Positions 17,182-27,017 of a DNA stretch of 64,000 bases are shown in pieces. Under the pieces are notes generated by a model, which ran no database searches, was not told the origin of the DNA, and saw only the letters and a program-made list of their open reading frames with translations. The stretch spans positions 76,302 to 140,301 of the forward strand of contig JBAXOT010000001.1 of NCBI GenBank assembly GCA_037133095.1. Reading direction: 5' to 3'. Each line of letters begins with the position of its first letter. Position 1 is the stretch's first letter. The position numbers and the translations under genes were made by a program. Origin of the DNA: CAIMZW01 sp037133095. GTDB lineage: Bacteria > Actinomycetota > Actinomycetes > Nanopelagicales > Nanopelagicaceae.

Positions 17182-20100
17182 ATGGGGGAGAGATTTTTTA
17201 TTACAGCGATTGTGGTTTCCCATGACGGTGCCACTTGGCTTCCTGATGTCATCGCGGCGTTGCTCAACCAATCACGCCCAGTAGATCGAATCATTGCGGT
17301 CGATACCGGCTCTCTCGATCTTTCCCCACGTTTGCTGGCCAACGCCGGAATTGAAGTTCTGCGGACTGGAAGAGAAGTTGGTTTCGGATCGGCGATCGAT
17401 CAAGCGCTGGATCACCTGCCAACCATCAACGATGCGCAGTGGGAGCTTCAATCAGATTCAGAACAACATGAATGGCTGTGGTTCATTCATGACGATTGCG
17501 CACCCGCGAGCGATGCCCTATCGCGAATTATTGAAAATCTTCATGACCGACCCAATGTCGCTATCGCCGGTCCAAAACTTCGCGGATGGTATGACCACTC
17601 CCACTTGCTCGAAGCAGGCATCTCGATTGCTTCCAATGGCGTCCGCTGGACCGGGCTAGAAGAGCGAGAGACAGATCAAGGTCAGCGCGATGAAGTGCAA
17701 GAGGTGTTGTCCGTCAGTACGGCCGGAATGTTGGTACGTAGATCGGTATTTGAAAGCATTGGTGGCTTCGATCCAAATCTGGAACTCTTTCGCGATGATG
17801 TGGATTTAGGCTGGCGCGCACACGTGGCTGGTTACTCCGCGATTGCAGTGGGCACTGCCGTGGCATTTCATGCCGAAGCATCAGCTACCGAACGTAGGAG
17901 TGTTGATGTGTCCGAGGCCTTCTTGCATCGGCCACTCTTGCTCGACCGGAGAAATGCGGCATATGTTTTATTGGCCAACTCTTCATGGTGGTTATTACCC
18001 TGGGTTTCGCTGCAACTTTTCGCTTCTTCTCTGATTAGAGCCTTGGTAAATTTGCTGGCGAAATTGCCTGGCTATGCAATTGATGAATTGGGCGCAATTA
18101 TTTTATTACTTATAAAGCCGGCTGATTTAATCCAAGGCAGGAACGAGCGCCGGAGCCGTAGGTTGATGCCAGCCGGAGTCGTACGACGGTTTATACCATC
18201 CAGAGTTCTGCAATTCCGGCACACGCGAGAGCGGTTGGCAACCACGATTCTTACCGGCCGACTCAACCAATCTGCCGATCTCGAAGTGGCGGCGCCCTCT
18301 GACTACTCAAACATCGGCGAGGTGGACGAGAACTTCGATCTCCTAGATCTTTCGATGGTACCTTCGAATACCAGTTCCACATTGCTTGCTCAACTTCGCT
18401 CACACCCAGTTTTTATCGCACTCGCTTTCTTTGTCACCTTGACGACTTTTGCATCTCGGCATCGGTTTGGCGTGCTCTCGGGTGGAGCGCTCGCCCTATC
18501 TCCGTCCGGCGCGATGGATGCCCTCGGCCGATACGCACAGCCGTGGCACCTTGTTGGGCTTGGTTCCAGCCTGCCAGCTCCAGGTTGGTTGGCTTATCTG
18601 GGTTTAGCCTCACTCTTCACTTGGGCTAACTTGTCATTTTTCATCGGCCTTTTATTCTGGATCGCCCCGCCACTTGCTTTCTTTTCCTGTTACCGAGCAA
18701 TCAAGCGCTTTGGGGTTTCGCGTCCCATCTCAATCGCGGGCGGAGTCGTATACGCACTTTCGCCGGTACTTTGGGCTTCGATTAATCAAGGTCGACTTGG
18801 GACGATGGTGCTGGCAATCTTTGCGCCGACTTTCATTTCATTGCTGCCGAAGGGTGGCGATTTAGGGAAAACCTCATGGCGAAAGATTTATTCCCTGAGC
18901 CTGTTGGCAACTCTCATGTCGGCATTTTCCCCGCTCTTTCTCCTTGGTTGGAGTGGTTTCACTCTCATCCACGTGGGCTACCTGCTTTGGACTAATCGGC
19001 TAGCGCAGAACCCCGGCGGAAAATTTGTATTTTTCCAAGGCGAATCTGGTGATGCATTAAAACGCCGAATCGCGCTTCTTATGATTCCTTGGCTATGCAA
19101 CGTGCCTTGGAGCGTTCATCTACTTTTCCATCCATCGCAGCTTCTATTGGAACCAGGATTGTTATTGGATTCAGCCTCCCGTTGGAGCGTTTTGCTGCTG
19201 AATCCAGGTGGCGCCAGTTCAATGCCCATTTGGCTCATTGCGCCGGGGATATTTCTTCTTGCACTAACTCTGATGAAGAGTGAGAACCGCAATTGGGGTT
19301 TGTTCGGGGCGATAGTGCTCAGTTCGGCAATTGTTCTCTCTTCCCTGCACCTGTCCGGTCATTCAAGCACGAGCAATATTTGGGTGGGTTCGCTTCTTGT
19401 CTTTGTTCAACTCTGCGGATTGATTCCAGTCGCTCGATCGGCAAACGAATTGCTGCCTAACCTCCGAAATTCCAAATTTGGATTAGGGCAAATTGCTACG
19501 GTTTTCCTCGCAGTCGTAACTTTGGTTTCCGTGCTTTCAGCAAGTATTTGGGTAGTCAATGAAGGTGCAGCTTCACTTGTGAAAGCCGACCAACCACAAG
19601 TAATTCCCGCTTTCGTTACTTCGCTTTCCGATACCGATGCCAAACCTAAGATTTTGGTCTTTCGGAAAGTTCAGGGTCAACTTTCTTACTTTGTTTCTCG
19701 GGGGTTCGATCTCCAACTTGGCGACCCCGATGTATCGGTCGCCCCAACGATGGAAATTCAAAATGCCGTGAGTGATCTCATTGGCGGGGTTGGGGTCACC
19801 ACCAGCAAAACCTTTGGCGAGTATGGGATTCATTATTTATTTCTGCAAAATCCAATTGATCAGAACTTTGCTCGAGCCGTTGATGGTGTTGGTGGGTTTA
19901 CTCGGAGTTCCGCAACAGCGAGCGGCATAGTTTGGCGCGTGGTGGGCGCAGCTCCTCGAGTAATTTTCACCGGCAAGAATGGCACCAGTGTTGGTCTGTC
20001 GTCTAACGATATTTCAGCGACGGATATTGTTAGAAGACCGGGGACAATTACCGTTGCGGAAAATTACGATCAACGGTGGCGATTGATAAACAATGGCCTG

Positions 20101-20298
20101 CCGATACCTCTTCAGCATTCACTAAGTGGGCTTCCGACTTTTACTCTCTCCCAGGCAGGGACCATAACCCTTTCCTTTGACGGAACTATCCATCGCGCCT
20201 GGCTCTCCCTGCAACTTCTTATTTTGCTCGTTGTCATAGTTCTTGCCCTTCCAGCCGGTAGGCGTCGGCGTGAAGTTCCGATCGAAGAATTAGCATGA
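17182..20298 (+). CDS. Large membrane glycosyltransferase, family GT2 head
   Basis: 1038 residues. A GT-A domain covers about 1-250: AIVVSHDGATWLPDVIAAL, a DxD-like IHDDCAP and FRDDVDLGWRAHVAGY. After it come two to three membrane helices (about 260-310), a cytosolic linker, then a long polytopic region (about 400-760) and a C-terminal extracytoplasmic domain (about 780-1010) ending in a last helix. It probably uses a polyprenyl-linked sugar to modify an envelope polymer. DUF5719 overlaps it (ATGA), as in other Actinobacteria near whiB2/DUF3499. TAGGTT seven bases before the ATG suggests a leaderless transcript. Acceptor and donor are unknown. Confidence 0.84.
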   Translation: MGERFFITAIVVSHDGATWLPDVIAALLNQSRPVDRIIAVDTGSLDLSPRLLANAGIEVLRTGREVGFGSAIDQALDHLPTINDAQWELQSDSEQHEWLWFIHDDCAPASDALSRIIENLHDRPNVAIAGPKLRGWYDHSHLLEAGISIASNGVRWTGLEERETDQGQRDEVQEVLSVSTAGMLVRRSVFESIGGFDPNLELFRDDVDLGWRAHVAGYSAIAVGTAVAFHAEASATERRSVDVSEAFLHRPLLLDRRNAAYVLLANSSWWLLPWVSLQLFASSLIRALVNLLAKLPGYAIDELGAIILLLIKPADLIQGRNERRSRRLMPAGVVRRFIPSRVLQFRHTRERLATTILTGRLNQSADLEVAAPSDYSNIGEVDENFDLLDLSMVPSNTSSTLLAQLRSHPVFIALAFFVTLTTFASRHRFGVLSGGALALSPSGAMDALGRYAQPWHLVGLGSSLPAPGWLAYLGLASLFTWANLSFFIGLLFWIAPPLAFFSCYRAIKRFGVSRPISIAGGVVYALSPVLWASINQGRLGTMVLAIFAPTFISLLPKGGDLGKTSWRKIYSLSLLATLMSAFSPLFLLGWSGFTLIHVGYLLWTNRLAQNPGGKFVFFQGESGDALKRRIALLMIPWLCNVPWSVHLLFHPSQLLLEPGLLLDSASRWSVLLLNPGGASSMPIWLIAPGIFLLALTLMKSENRNWGLFGAIVLSSAIVLSSLHLSGHSSTSNIWVGSLLVFVQLCGLIPVARSANELLPNLRNSKFGLGQIATVFLAVVTLVSVLSASIWVVNEGAASLVKADQPQVIPAFVTSLSDTDAKPKILVFRKVQGQLSYFVSRGFDLQLGDPDVSVAPTMEIQNAVSDLIGGVGVTTSKTFGEYGIHYLFLQNPIDQNFARAVDGVGGFTRSSATASGIVWRVVGAAPRVIFTGKNGTSVGLSSNDISATDIVRRPGTITVAENYDQRWRLINNGLPIPLQHSLSGLPTFTLSQAGTITLSFDGTIHRAWLSLQLLILLVVIVLALPAGRRRREVPIEELA

Positions 20299-21611
20299 AG
20301 ACTTTTAGGAATTGGTTGATCCCCCTTCTCATTACTGCGTCCATCGCATTCACTTACTTAGCACCGCATGTTTCAAAGTCATTGAAGCTGACCCAGAATT
20401 TTCCGGCAACTGTCTGTCCAGGTTTAGATTCGAATGGGAAGACTTCAGTCATATTGCCATCCAAAAAAATTGGTATTCGCGATGTTGGAAGTAAATCGCT
20501 AAAACCTTCGAAATCCCATGACCCGGTTTTTAAAGTCTCCGGAAAGCCGCTCCTTGTCGACGGAACAGCCACGACCTCGATCACACTTTCGGCCTTGGCC
20601 GGACATTGGATTGGGTGGACGACATGTTCCCTAGGCGATGGTGATCAATGGTTTGTTGGGGGTTCCGCAACTGTTACTAGTAAATCGCGCCTTGATATCG
20701 TCAATAGTGGATTAAGCGATGCAAATGTCTCGATCACTACCTACGGTTCGCATCAGAGCCCAGTAGTGTCCAATGTGTTGGTAAAGGCAAACTCTGACAA
20801 AGCGATTTCGCTAGATTCGCTTCTTCCGGGGGAGTCGTTTCTGGCGCTTCATGTGCTGACCAATTCCGGCCGAGTAACCAGCTTTCTCTTCGATCAGGAG
20901 CGCAAGGGGCTGACTGATTTGGGGATGGATTATGTGAACTCGATTGCAGCACCAAGTACGTCGTTAATAATCCCGGCGGTCTTTAACAATTCCGACAAGA
21001 AAGCCACGATTTCGCATAGCTTGCGATTGTTGGCTCCAGGTACTTTTGATGCTTCAATAAAAGTGACAATTCATGGTCAAGATGGAAGTTACACACCACT
21101 TGGATTCGATCAGATAACTTTGACCCACGGTCGAGTTAGGCAAATCCCTTTACAATCCATTGTAGAGACCACGCCATTTTCCATCGAAATATCTTCAGAC
21201 CAACCAATCGTGGGATCGGTTCGCTCGCAGTACACCCAGGGTGGAGTCACGGATTTTGCCTGGGAGACTCCGGCCCCACCTCTCACTTCCGTGAGCATGA
21301 ATTTGCATGGTGCGACTCCCTACTTCGTCTTCAATGGCGATCAATTAAATGTGGCGATTAATTGGCTGAGTACAACTGGTAAACGAGGCAGCGTCGCGGT
21401 AGTGGGACAACAAATTGGTTTGTGGCATCCGACCTCGCCGATCTCAAGCATCACTCTTACTTCGCAAGGAACGACAACCCAAGCCGGAGCGATTTTTCAA
21501 TCTTCGGGGACCGATAACTTTGGCCTGAGCTATCTACCGGTTGCGCAGGGGAGCACGATGGAGACGGCTTCTGCTCCGGTTGTCAGCGCTGGGGTTATCT
21601 CACGTGGGTAA
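20295..21611 (+). CDS. DUF5719-like extracytoplasmic protein
   Basis: 438 residues. An N-terminal membrane anchor or uncleaved signal lies at about 5-25 (FRNWLIPLLITASIAFTYLA). The rest is a beta-rich, Ser/Thr-rich outer domain with repeated immunoglobulin-like stretches (SRLDIVNSGLSDANVSITTYG). No catalytic motif is seen. Actinobacteria place a DUF5719 protein directly after the large GT2 protein, and the ATGA overlap here suggests obligatory co-expression and probably a complex. Function unknown. Confidence 0.78.
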   Translation: MKTFRNWLIPLLITASIAFTYLAPHVSKSLKLTQNFPATVCPGLDSNGKTSVILPSKKIGIRDVGSKSLKPSKSHDPVFKVSGKPLLVDGTATTSITLSALAGHWIGWTTCSLGDGDQWFVGGSATVTSKSRLDIVNSGLSDANVSITTYGSHQSPVVSNVLVKANSDKAISLDSLLPGESFLALHVLTNSGRVTSFLFDQERKGLTDLGMDYVNSIAAPSTSLIIPAVFNNSDKKATISHSLRLLAPGTFDASIKVTIHGQDGSYTPLGFDQITLTHGRVRQIPLQSIVETTPFSIEISSDQPIVGSVRSQYTQGGVTDFAWETPAPPLTSVSMNLHGATPYFVFNGDQLNVAINWLSTTGKRGSVAVVGQQIGLWHPTSPISSITLTSQGTTTQAGAIFQSSGTDNFGLSYLPVAQGSTMETASAPVVSAGVISRG

Positions 21612-21638
21612 ATCCACGATTTTGGCCAGCGAAGGCAG

Positions 21639-21650
21639 TAATCTCCCAAT
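21639..21650 (+). promoter_or_regulatory. -10 element of a leaderless promoter (DUF3499 gene)
   Basis: TAATCT, six bases (cccaat), then the ATG at 21651. No Shine-Dalgarno sequence. The gene is separated from the GT2/DUF5719 pair by 39 bp. Confidence 0.55.
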
Positions 21651-22013
21651 ATGAGGAATTCGCCGCCCCGAGCAAGACGGGTGTGTTCCCGCGCTGGGTG
21701 CCAACAAGTTGCCGAACAAACTCTGACCTATATTTATGCCGACTCCACAGCAGTACTCGGTCCGTTGGCTACCTTCGCAGAACCACACGCCTATGACCTG
21801 TGTTTGGAACATGCCCAACGTACGACCATGCCTATGGGTTGGACCGTTCTGAAGCAGGAACCTATTTCAGAAAGCGCCGGACCCTCAGAGGATGATTTGA
21901 TGGCAATTGCTGATGCCGTCCGAGAAGCTGGTGTTTCTCAATCAGAGCAAGCGCTGCCTTTCGTGCCAGAACTTGGTCGACGAGGTCATCTCCGAGCGCT
22001 GCCGTCCAACTAG
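21651..22013 (+). CDS. DUF3499 family protein
   Basis: 120 residues. RRVCSRAGCQQVAEQTLTYI, DSTAVLGPLATFAEPHAYDL and CLEHAQRTTMPMGW match DUF3499, an actinobacterial family of unknown function. Two cysteines at the N-terminus and Cys/His in the middle could bind a metal. It sits between the DUF5719 gene and manB, its usual place (Rv3258c-Rv3257c, from memory). Leaderless-type promoter. Confidence 0.88.
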   Translation: MRNSPPRARRVCSRAGCQQVAEQTLTYIYADSTAVLGPLATFAEPHAYDLCLEHAQRTTMPMGWTVLKQEPISESAGPSEDDLMAIADAVREAGVSQSEQALPFVPELGRRGHLRALPSN

Positions 22014-22053
22014 CGCGCCAAAGATCGATCTCAATATTCGCCCACCTTTACGA

Positions 22054-22065
22054 TAGATTGTTGAA
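22054..22065 (+). promoter_or_regulatory. -10 element of a leaderless promoter (manB)
   Basis: TAGATT, six bases (gttgaa), then the ATG at 22066. No Shine-Dalgarno sequence. Confidence 0.55.
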
Positions 22066-23448
22066 ATGTTTACTTCCGAATCGTTAGACCGAATTATCAA
22101 GGCCTACGACATCCGTGGCTTGGTAGATGAGCAGTTAACCCCAGAATTTGCTTTCGCAGTTGGTGGGGCTTTCGCGCGATTTCTCGAAGAAGAACGCGAG
22201 CCAGCAACAATTGTTTTAGGCGAGGATATGCGACCTTCCTCTCCAATCCTTGGTCAGGCATTTGCTGACGGCGTTTGCGCCCAAGGCATGGATGTCATTC
22301 GGATCGGATTGGCATCGACGGACATGCTCTACTTCGCTTCGGGCAAACTCAATCTGCCAGGCGTGATGTTCACCGCGAGTCATAATCCAGCCGCGTACAA
22401 CGGAATGAAACTATGTAAGAGCGGGGCCCGACCTATTGGTTTGGAATCCGGGCTGGCACACATCAAATCACATCTGATGAACGGCATCCCCATAAACAAT
22501 CGTGCCATGGGAAAAATTACCGAGCGGTCGATGCTAGATGAGTATGTCGAATTTCTCTTGGCAGTCTTTGATTCAGAGTCGAATCCGCAAGCGCGTCGAC
22601 TAAAAGTTGTCGTCGATGCTGGAAATGGTATGGCCGGCTACACGGCTCCCGCTGTAATGGCCAAATTGAATGTTGACGTAGTTCCTATGTTCTTCGAATT
22701 AGATGGAACTTTCCCTAACCACGAAGCAAACCCAATCGAGGCAAAAAATCTAGTTGATTTGCAAAAAAGAGTGCTGCTGGAGAAGGCAGATATTGGGTTG
22801 GCGTTCGACGGTGATGCTGACCGTTGCTTCCTTATCGACGAAAACGGGGAATTGGTTAATCCCTCATCTCTCACTTCTTTGATTTCGGTTCGCGAACTTG
22901 GACGACAACCGGGTGCAGCGATTATTTACAATGTAATTTCCTCCAAGGCTGTCGCGGAAGTCGTTAAAGAGCATGGTGGCGTCCCGGTACGTTCTCGAGT
23001 TGGCCATTCGTTTATTAAGAAACTCATGGCAGACACCGGCGCCATCTTTGGTGGTGAGCATTCGGGCCATTTCTATTTTTCCGATTTTTGGCGAGCGGAT
23101 TCTGGGATGCTCGCTGCACTTTATGCTCTAACTGAACTTGCAGAGAGCGACAAATCCCTTTCTGAACTGATAGCTCCTTACAATCGGTATTTCAGCAGTG
23201 GCGAGATCAATACCAAGGTGGACGATATTCAAGCAGCCCTTGATCGTATTCTTGAGAAATATTCAGCGGGTTATGAAGTCGATCAATTGGACGGCATTAC
23301 CATTACCGCTGGCTCCTGGTGGTTTAATGTTCGAGCCTCAAATACCGAACCGCTCCTAAGGCTCAATGTCGAAGCAGATAGCGCTGAACAGATGTCGACG
23401 GTTAGAGATGAGGTTCTTGCGGTAATCTGTGCCCTTCCATTGAAATAG
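22066..23448 (+). CDS. manB: Phosphomannomutase/phosphoglucomutase
   Basis: 460 residues, alpha-D-phosphohexomutase family with all four domains. The phosphoserine loop is TASHNPAAYNGMK, the metal loop DGDADRCFLID, the sugar-binding loop GEHSGHFYF, and the phosphate-binding domain RASNTEPLLRLN. It interconverts mannose-6-P and mannose-1-P (and possibly glucose phosphates) for GDP-mannose synthesis, together with the nucleotidylyltransferase at 15738. ahcY follows after 13 bp. Confidence 0.92.
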   Translation: MFTSESLDRIIKAYDIRGLVDEQLTPEFAFAVGGAFARFLEEEREPATIVLGEDMRPSSPILGQAFADGVCAQGMDVIRIGLASTDMLYFASGKLNLPGVMFTASHNPAAYNGMKLCKSGARPIGLESGLAHIKSHLMNGIPINNRAMGKITERSMLDEYVEFLLAVFDSESNPQARRLKVVVDAGNGMAGYTAPAVMAKLNVDVVPMFFELDGTFPNHEANPIEAKNLVDLQKRVLLEKADIGLAFDGDADRCFLIDENGELVNPSSLTSLISVRELGRQPGAAIIYNVISSKAVAEVVKEHGGVPVRSRVGHSFIKKLMADTGAIFGGEHSGHFYFSDFWRADSGMLAALYALTELAESDKSLSELIAPYNRYFSSGEINTKVDDIQAALDRILEKYSAGYEVDQLDGITITAGSWWFNVRASNTEPLLRLNVEADSAEQMSTVRDEVLAVICALPLK

Positions 23449-23461
23449 CTAGGAGTTGCGC

Positions 23462-24739
23462 GTGTCGGTAGAAACAACAGTCAAGTACGACGTCACCAAT
23501 GTAGCTCTTGCCGCAGAAGGCAAGAAGCGCATTGAATGGGCCGAGCGCAATATGCCGGTTCTGGCTCAGATCAAAGAGCGATTCGAAAAAGAACAGCCCT
23601 TCGCTGGTATCCGAATCGCAGCATGCATGCACGTCACGACCGAGACCGCCAACCTCATGAGAGCATTAAAAGCGGGCGGAGCCGAGCTCGCTCTCTGCGC
23701 ATCCAATCCACTCTCGACCCAAGATGACACTGCGGCTGCACTCGTAGCTGAATTTGGAATAACTGTTTATGCACGCAATGCCGTCGACCGAGATGGCTAC
23801 TACCGCCACATTAATGCGGCATTGGATATCAAGCCTCATCTTGTATTTGATGATGGCTGCGATCTCGTCAACACTCTGCACACGACTCGGACCGAACTCA
23901 TTGATGGAATCATCGGTGGCTGTGAAGAGACCACAACTGGGGTCATTCGACTGACCCAGATGACTAAAGATGGCGCTTTGCGCTTTCCGATGATTGCGGT
24001 CAACGACACTGACACCAAGCACATGTTTGATAATCGATTTGGTACTGGTCAATCAACATTGGATGCAATTTTCCGTTCCACGAATTCACTCATCGCAGGT
24101 AAAGTTTTTGTGGTTGCCGGCTTTGGATATTGCGGAAAAGGTGTTGCCGAACGAGCTAAAGGTCTCGGCGCAGATGTCATCGTTACCGAAATTGATCCAA
24201 CAAAAGCGCTAGATGCTCTCATGCAGGGTTATCGCGTTATGCCAATGACTGAGGCCGCTGCTTTAGGCGATTTCTTTGTCACAGTCACCGGTAACCGTGA
24301 CGTCCTTCGTGAAGAGCACTTCTCCATCATGAAAGATGGCGCCATTCTTGCAAATGCTGGCCACTTTGATATTGAGATTGACGTTGCTTGGTTAGAACAA
24401 AATTCGACTCAGAAGAACTTCAAGATTCGTCATCAAACCGATGAATATGTGTTGCCTAATGGCCGTCGCGTACTACTTTTGGCTGAAGGTCGCTTAGTAA
24501 ACCTTGGCGCGGCAGAGGGGCACCCAGCATCAGTGATGGATATGTCTTTCTCTGATCAAGCGCTCACGGCAGAATGGTTGCTCCAAGTAGCCAGCCAGTT
24601 GACGCCAGGAATTCATGAAGTGCCCACGGTGATTGATAAAGAAGTTGCTAAACTGAAATTGGAGAGCATGGGCGCTGCTATTGATACCTTAACTGCGGCT
24701 CAGGATCTCTACCTCAACTCATGGGAGCATGGCAGCTAA
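23462..24739 (+). CDS. ahcY: Adenosylhomocysteinase (short type)
   Basis: About 425 residues from a GTG preceded by AGGAG at 23451-23455; a TTG at 23456 would add two residues. NAD-binding domain: VVAGFGYCGKGVAERAKG. Substrate parts: ACMHVTTETANLMRAL and NDTDTKHMFDNRFGTGQS. It splits S-adenosylhomocysteine into adenosine and homocysteine. The chain ends at LYLNSWEHGS and has neither the ~40-residue insertion nor the C-terminal KPDHYRY tail of the long enzymes of M. tuberculosis and eukaryotes, so it is of the short archaeal/thermophile-like type. mtrA overlaps the stop (TAATG). Confidence 0.93.
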   Translation: MSVETTVKYDVTNVALAAEGKKRIEWAERNMPVLAQIKERFEKEQPFAGIRIAACMHVTTETANLMRALKAGGAELALCASNPLSTQDDTAAALVAEFGITVYARNAVDRDGYYRHINAALDIKPHLVFDDGCDLVNTLHTTRTELIDGIIGGCEETTTGVIRLTQMTKDGALRFPMIAVNDTDTKHMFDNRFGTGQSTLDAIFRSTNSLIAGKVFVVAGFGYCGKGVAERAKGLGADVIVTEIDPTKALDALMQGYRVMPMTEAAALGDFFVTVTGNRDVLREEHFSIMKDGAILANAGHFDIEIDVAWLEQNSTQKNFKIRHQTDEYVLPNGRRVLLLAEGRLVNLGAAEGHPASVMDMSFSDQALTAEWLLQVASQLTPGIHEVPTVIDKEVAKLKLESMGAAIDTLTAAQDLYLNSWEHGS

Positions 24740-25428
24740 TGACACTAATCATGGTCGTTGATGACGACCAAGATTTAGCCGAGATGCTGGGCATCGTTTT
24801 AACTGGTGCTGGGTTTGAAGTGGATTTAGTAAATCGTGGCGATGAAGTAATGGATCTTTTTCACGCCCAACCGCCCGATCTAGTGCTTCTGGATGTCATG
24901 CTTCCTGGTCTGACTGGAATCGAGGTCTGCCGCGAAATACGAGTCGAATCAATGGTTCCCATTGTCATGTTGACAGCGAAGGGGGACACTCATGATGTCG
25001 TCCTTGGGCTAGAGGCTGGCGCGGACGATTACATGGTAAAGCCATTTATTCCATCCGAACTTGTGGCTCGAATAAAGACTCGACTACGTAGAATCACAGC
25101 GCAAAATGCATCTGGGTTAAAGATTGGCGATATTGCCATTGATCAGCTGGCCCATTCCATTAATCGTGATGGCAAGGTCATTCCGCTCACTCGATTGGAA
25201 TTTGATCTCCTCGTTGCGTTGGCTAAAGAACCAGGACGGGTCTTCACACGCGAAGCGCTGTTATCTGAGGTGTGGGGTTATCGCCATGCGACCGATACCC
25301 GATTAGTCAACGTGCATGTCCAGCGATTACGTTCGAAGGTTGAGCAAGATCCGGAGAATCCTGAACTTATTGTGACTGTTCGCGGTGTGGGCTATAAAGC
25401 AGGGGTGCCAGGAACGTCGGAGCAATGA
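24739..25428 (+). CDS. mtrA: MtrA response regulator
   Basis: 229 residues. Receiver domain: VVDDDQDLAEML acidic pocket, LLDVMLPG phospho-Asp and VKPF lysine. OmpR-type winged helix: TRLEFDLLVALAKEPGRVF and WGYRHATDTRLVNVHVQRLR. The overall pattern is that of actinobacterial MtrA, an essential regulator of cell-wall and division genes in mycobacteria. The start at 24739 overlaps the ahcY stop (TAATG), with GGGAG eleven bases upstream. mtrB overlaps at the 3' end (ATGA). Confidence 0.93.
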   Translation: MTLIMVVDDDQDLAEMLGIVLTGAGFEVDLVNRGDEVMDLFHAQPPDLVLLDVMLPGLTGIEVCREIRVESMVPIVMLTAKGDTHDVVLGLEAGADDYMVKPFIPSELVARIKTRLRRITAQNASGLKIGDIAIDQLAHSINRDGKVIPLTRLEFDLLVALAKEPGRVFTREALLSEVWGYRHATDTRLVNVHVQRLRSKVEQDPENPELIVTVRGVGYKAGVPGTSEQ

Positions 25429-26999
25429 TGGGCGCAGTCCAACGCTGGCGCAGTTCGCTGGTGTGGCGAGTCACTGGAAACAGCGTTTTGCTTTCGTTGG
25501 GAATTATTTGGTTGGTTGGTTCGGCGCTATTTAGTCAAATTTCAAGTGGAATTTTTAATGAAAAATTGACGAACTCGTTGTCCGATAGTCAGTCTTCTTT
25601 ACGTTCGATTGAAGTTCAATTGGATATTACCCAATTTCAAAACGATGCCGCGGTCAAAAAGAGCGTCGATCAAATAATGACGGTTGCCTCCATAAGTAGT
25701 AATACGGCAGGTCGAGAAATTGCGCTGTTGCATTTCCCAACAAAGTTGCCAATCGCGACTAATTACCAGCGCACCTCGAATCTGCTCTCTCCGAATTCGG
25801 TGCCGAATTCACTTCGCCAATTAGTGCGTAAAAAAGGTGAACAGCAATGGCAGCGCTCAGATATTCATTATCTTGGTGGAAAAGTAGAGCAAGGAATCGT
25901 GGTCGGGTCCTTATTGAAAATTCCACGATCAGGGACCTATGAAGTTTATTTCCTCTACAGTCTCACCTCGGTCGACAAGACTCTTACTCTGATTCGAAAC
26001 TCATTGTGGTTCACCGGATTTGCCCTAATTTTCTTGATTGGGCTCATCACTTGGTTGGTGATTCGGCAGGTCGTTATTCCGGTGCGCGAGGCCGCGGATA
26101 TCGCAGAGAAACTTTCGGCCGGAGATTTGGGTCGACGCATGGAAGTTCACGGGGAGAATGAGATCGCGAGATTGGCTATTTCTTTTAACGAAATGGCGGT
26201 CTCCATGCAACAACAGATTTCTCGACTAGAAAATCTTTCCCGGCTGCAGCAACGTTTTGTATCTGATGTCTCCCACGAACTCAGAACACCATTGACGACA
26301 ATTCGAATGGCCTCGGAAGTTATTTATTCGTCTCGAAAGACTTTCAGTGGCAATATTTCTCGAAGCGCAGAACTGTTATTAGCACAAATAGATCGATTTG
26401 ATTCGCTCTTGGCCGATTTACTTGAGGTAAGCAGGTTTGACGCCGAAGCCGCCGTGATGGTTGTAGAGCCAGTGGACGTCGTTACTTTGCTTCGCCGCAC
26501 CGTTGACTACTTGCATCCAAGCAAAGAGCGAATCATTAAAGTTATTGCGCCAAAGGAACCGGTGATAGTTGAAGCGGATTCGCGGCGGGTTGAGCGTATT
26601 TTTAGAAACTTGATCACCAACGCGTTAGACCACTGCGAAGGAAAGCCAATAGAAATTACGGTTGTTGAGAGCGAAGATGCAGTGGCGGTTGGGGTTAGGG
26701 ATTATGGCGTTGGATTTCAGGAGCGGGATTCGGTTCGACTTTTTGATCGCTTTTGGCGAGCCGATCCGTCTCGAGCTCGAATACGCGGCGGTACAGGCTT
26801 GGGACTTTCTATTGCGCTTGAGGATGCAAAGTTGCACCAGGGCACGCTTGAGGCTTGGGGACGTTTGCGACGAGGTGCGAATTTCGTGCTGACCTTGCCT
26901 AAAGTGTCCGGAATTGAATTTTCCACCCATCCCATATCAGTTATCCCTGAGGCTGAATTATCAACAATCGTGGCACCTGAAGATCGAGAAGAGATCTAG
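25425..26999 (+). CDS. mtrB: MtrB sensor histidine kinase
   Basis: 524 residues. Two membrane helices (about 15-40 and 195-218) flank an extracytoplasmic sensor region. A HAMP domain (VIRQVVIPVREAADIAEKL) leads to the phospho-histidine motif VSDVSHELRTPLTTIRM and an ATPase domain with FRNLITNALDHC and GGTGLGLSIA. It pairs with the overlapping mtrA gene. In most Actinobacteria the lipoprotein gene lpqB follows mtrB; here comF follows after 18 bp, so the accessory lipoprotein is missing from this locus. Confidence 0.93.
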   Translation: MMGAVQRWRSSLVWRVTGNSVLLSLGIIWLVGSALFSQISSGIFNEKLTNSLSDSQSSLRSIEVQLDITQFQNDAAVKKSVDQIMTVASISSNTAGREIALLHFPTKLPIATNYQRTSNLLSPNSVPNSLRQLVRKKGEQQWQRSDIHYLGGKVEQGIVVGSLLKIPRSGTYEVYFLYSLTSVDKTLTLIRNSLWFTGFALIFLIGLITWLVIRQVVIPVREAADIAEKLSAGDLGRRMEVHGENEIARLAISFNEMAVSMQQQISRLENLSRLQQRFVSDVSHELRTPLTTIRMASEVIYSSRKTFSGNISRSAELLLAQIDRFDSLLADLLEVSRFDAEAAVMVVEPVDVVTLLRRTVDYLHPSKERIIKVIAPKEPVIVEADSRRVERIFRNLITNALDHCEGKPIEITVVESEDAVAVGVRDYGVGFQERDSVRLFDRFWRADPSRARIRGGTGLGLSIALEDAKLHQGTLEAWGRLRRGANFVLTLPKVSGIEFSTHPISVIPEAELSTIVAPEDREEI

Positions 27000-27005
27000 C
27001 GCGGC

Positions 27006-27017
27006 CATAATTTCACC
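27006..27017 (+). promoter_or_regulatory. Possible leaderless promoter (comF)
   Basis: CATAAT, six bases (ttcacc), then the ATG at 27018. It is one mismatch away from the TANNNT pattern of the other genes and lies in the 18-bp gap after mtrB. Confidence 0.4.
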
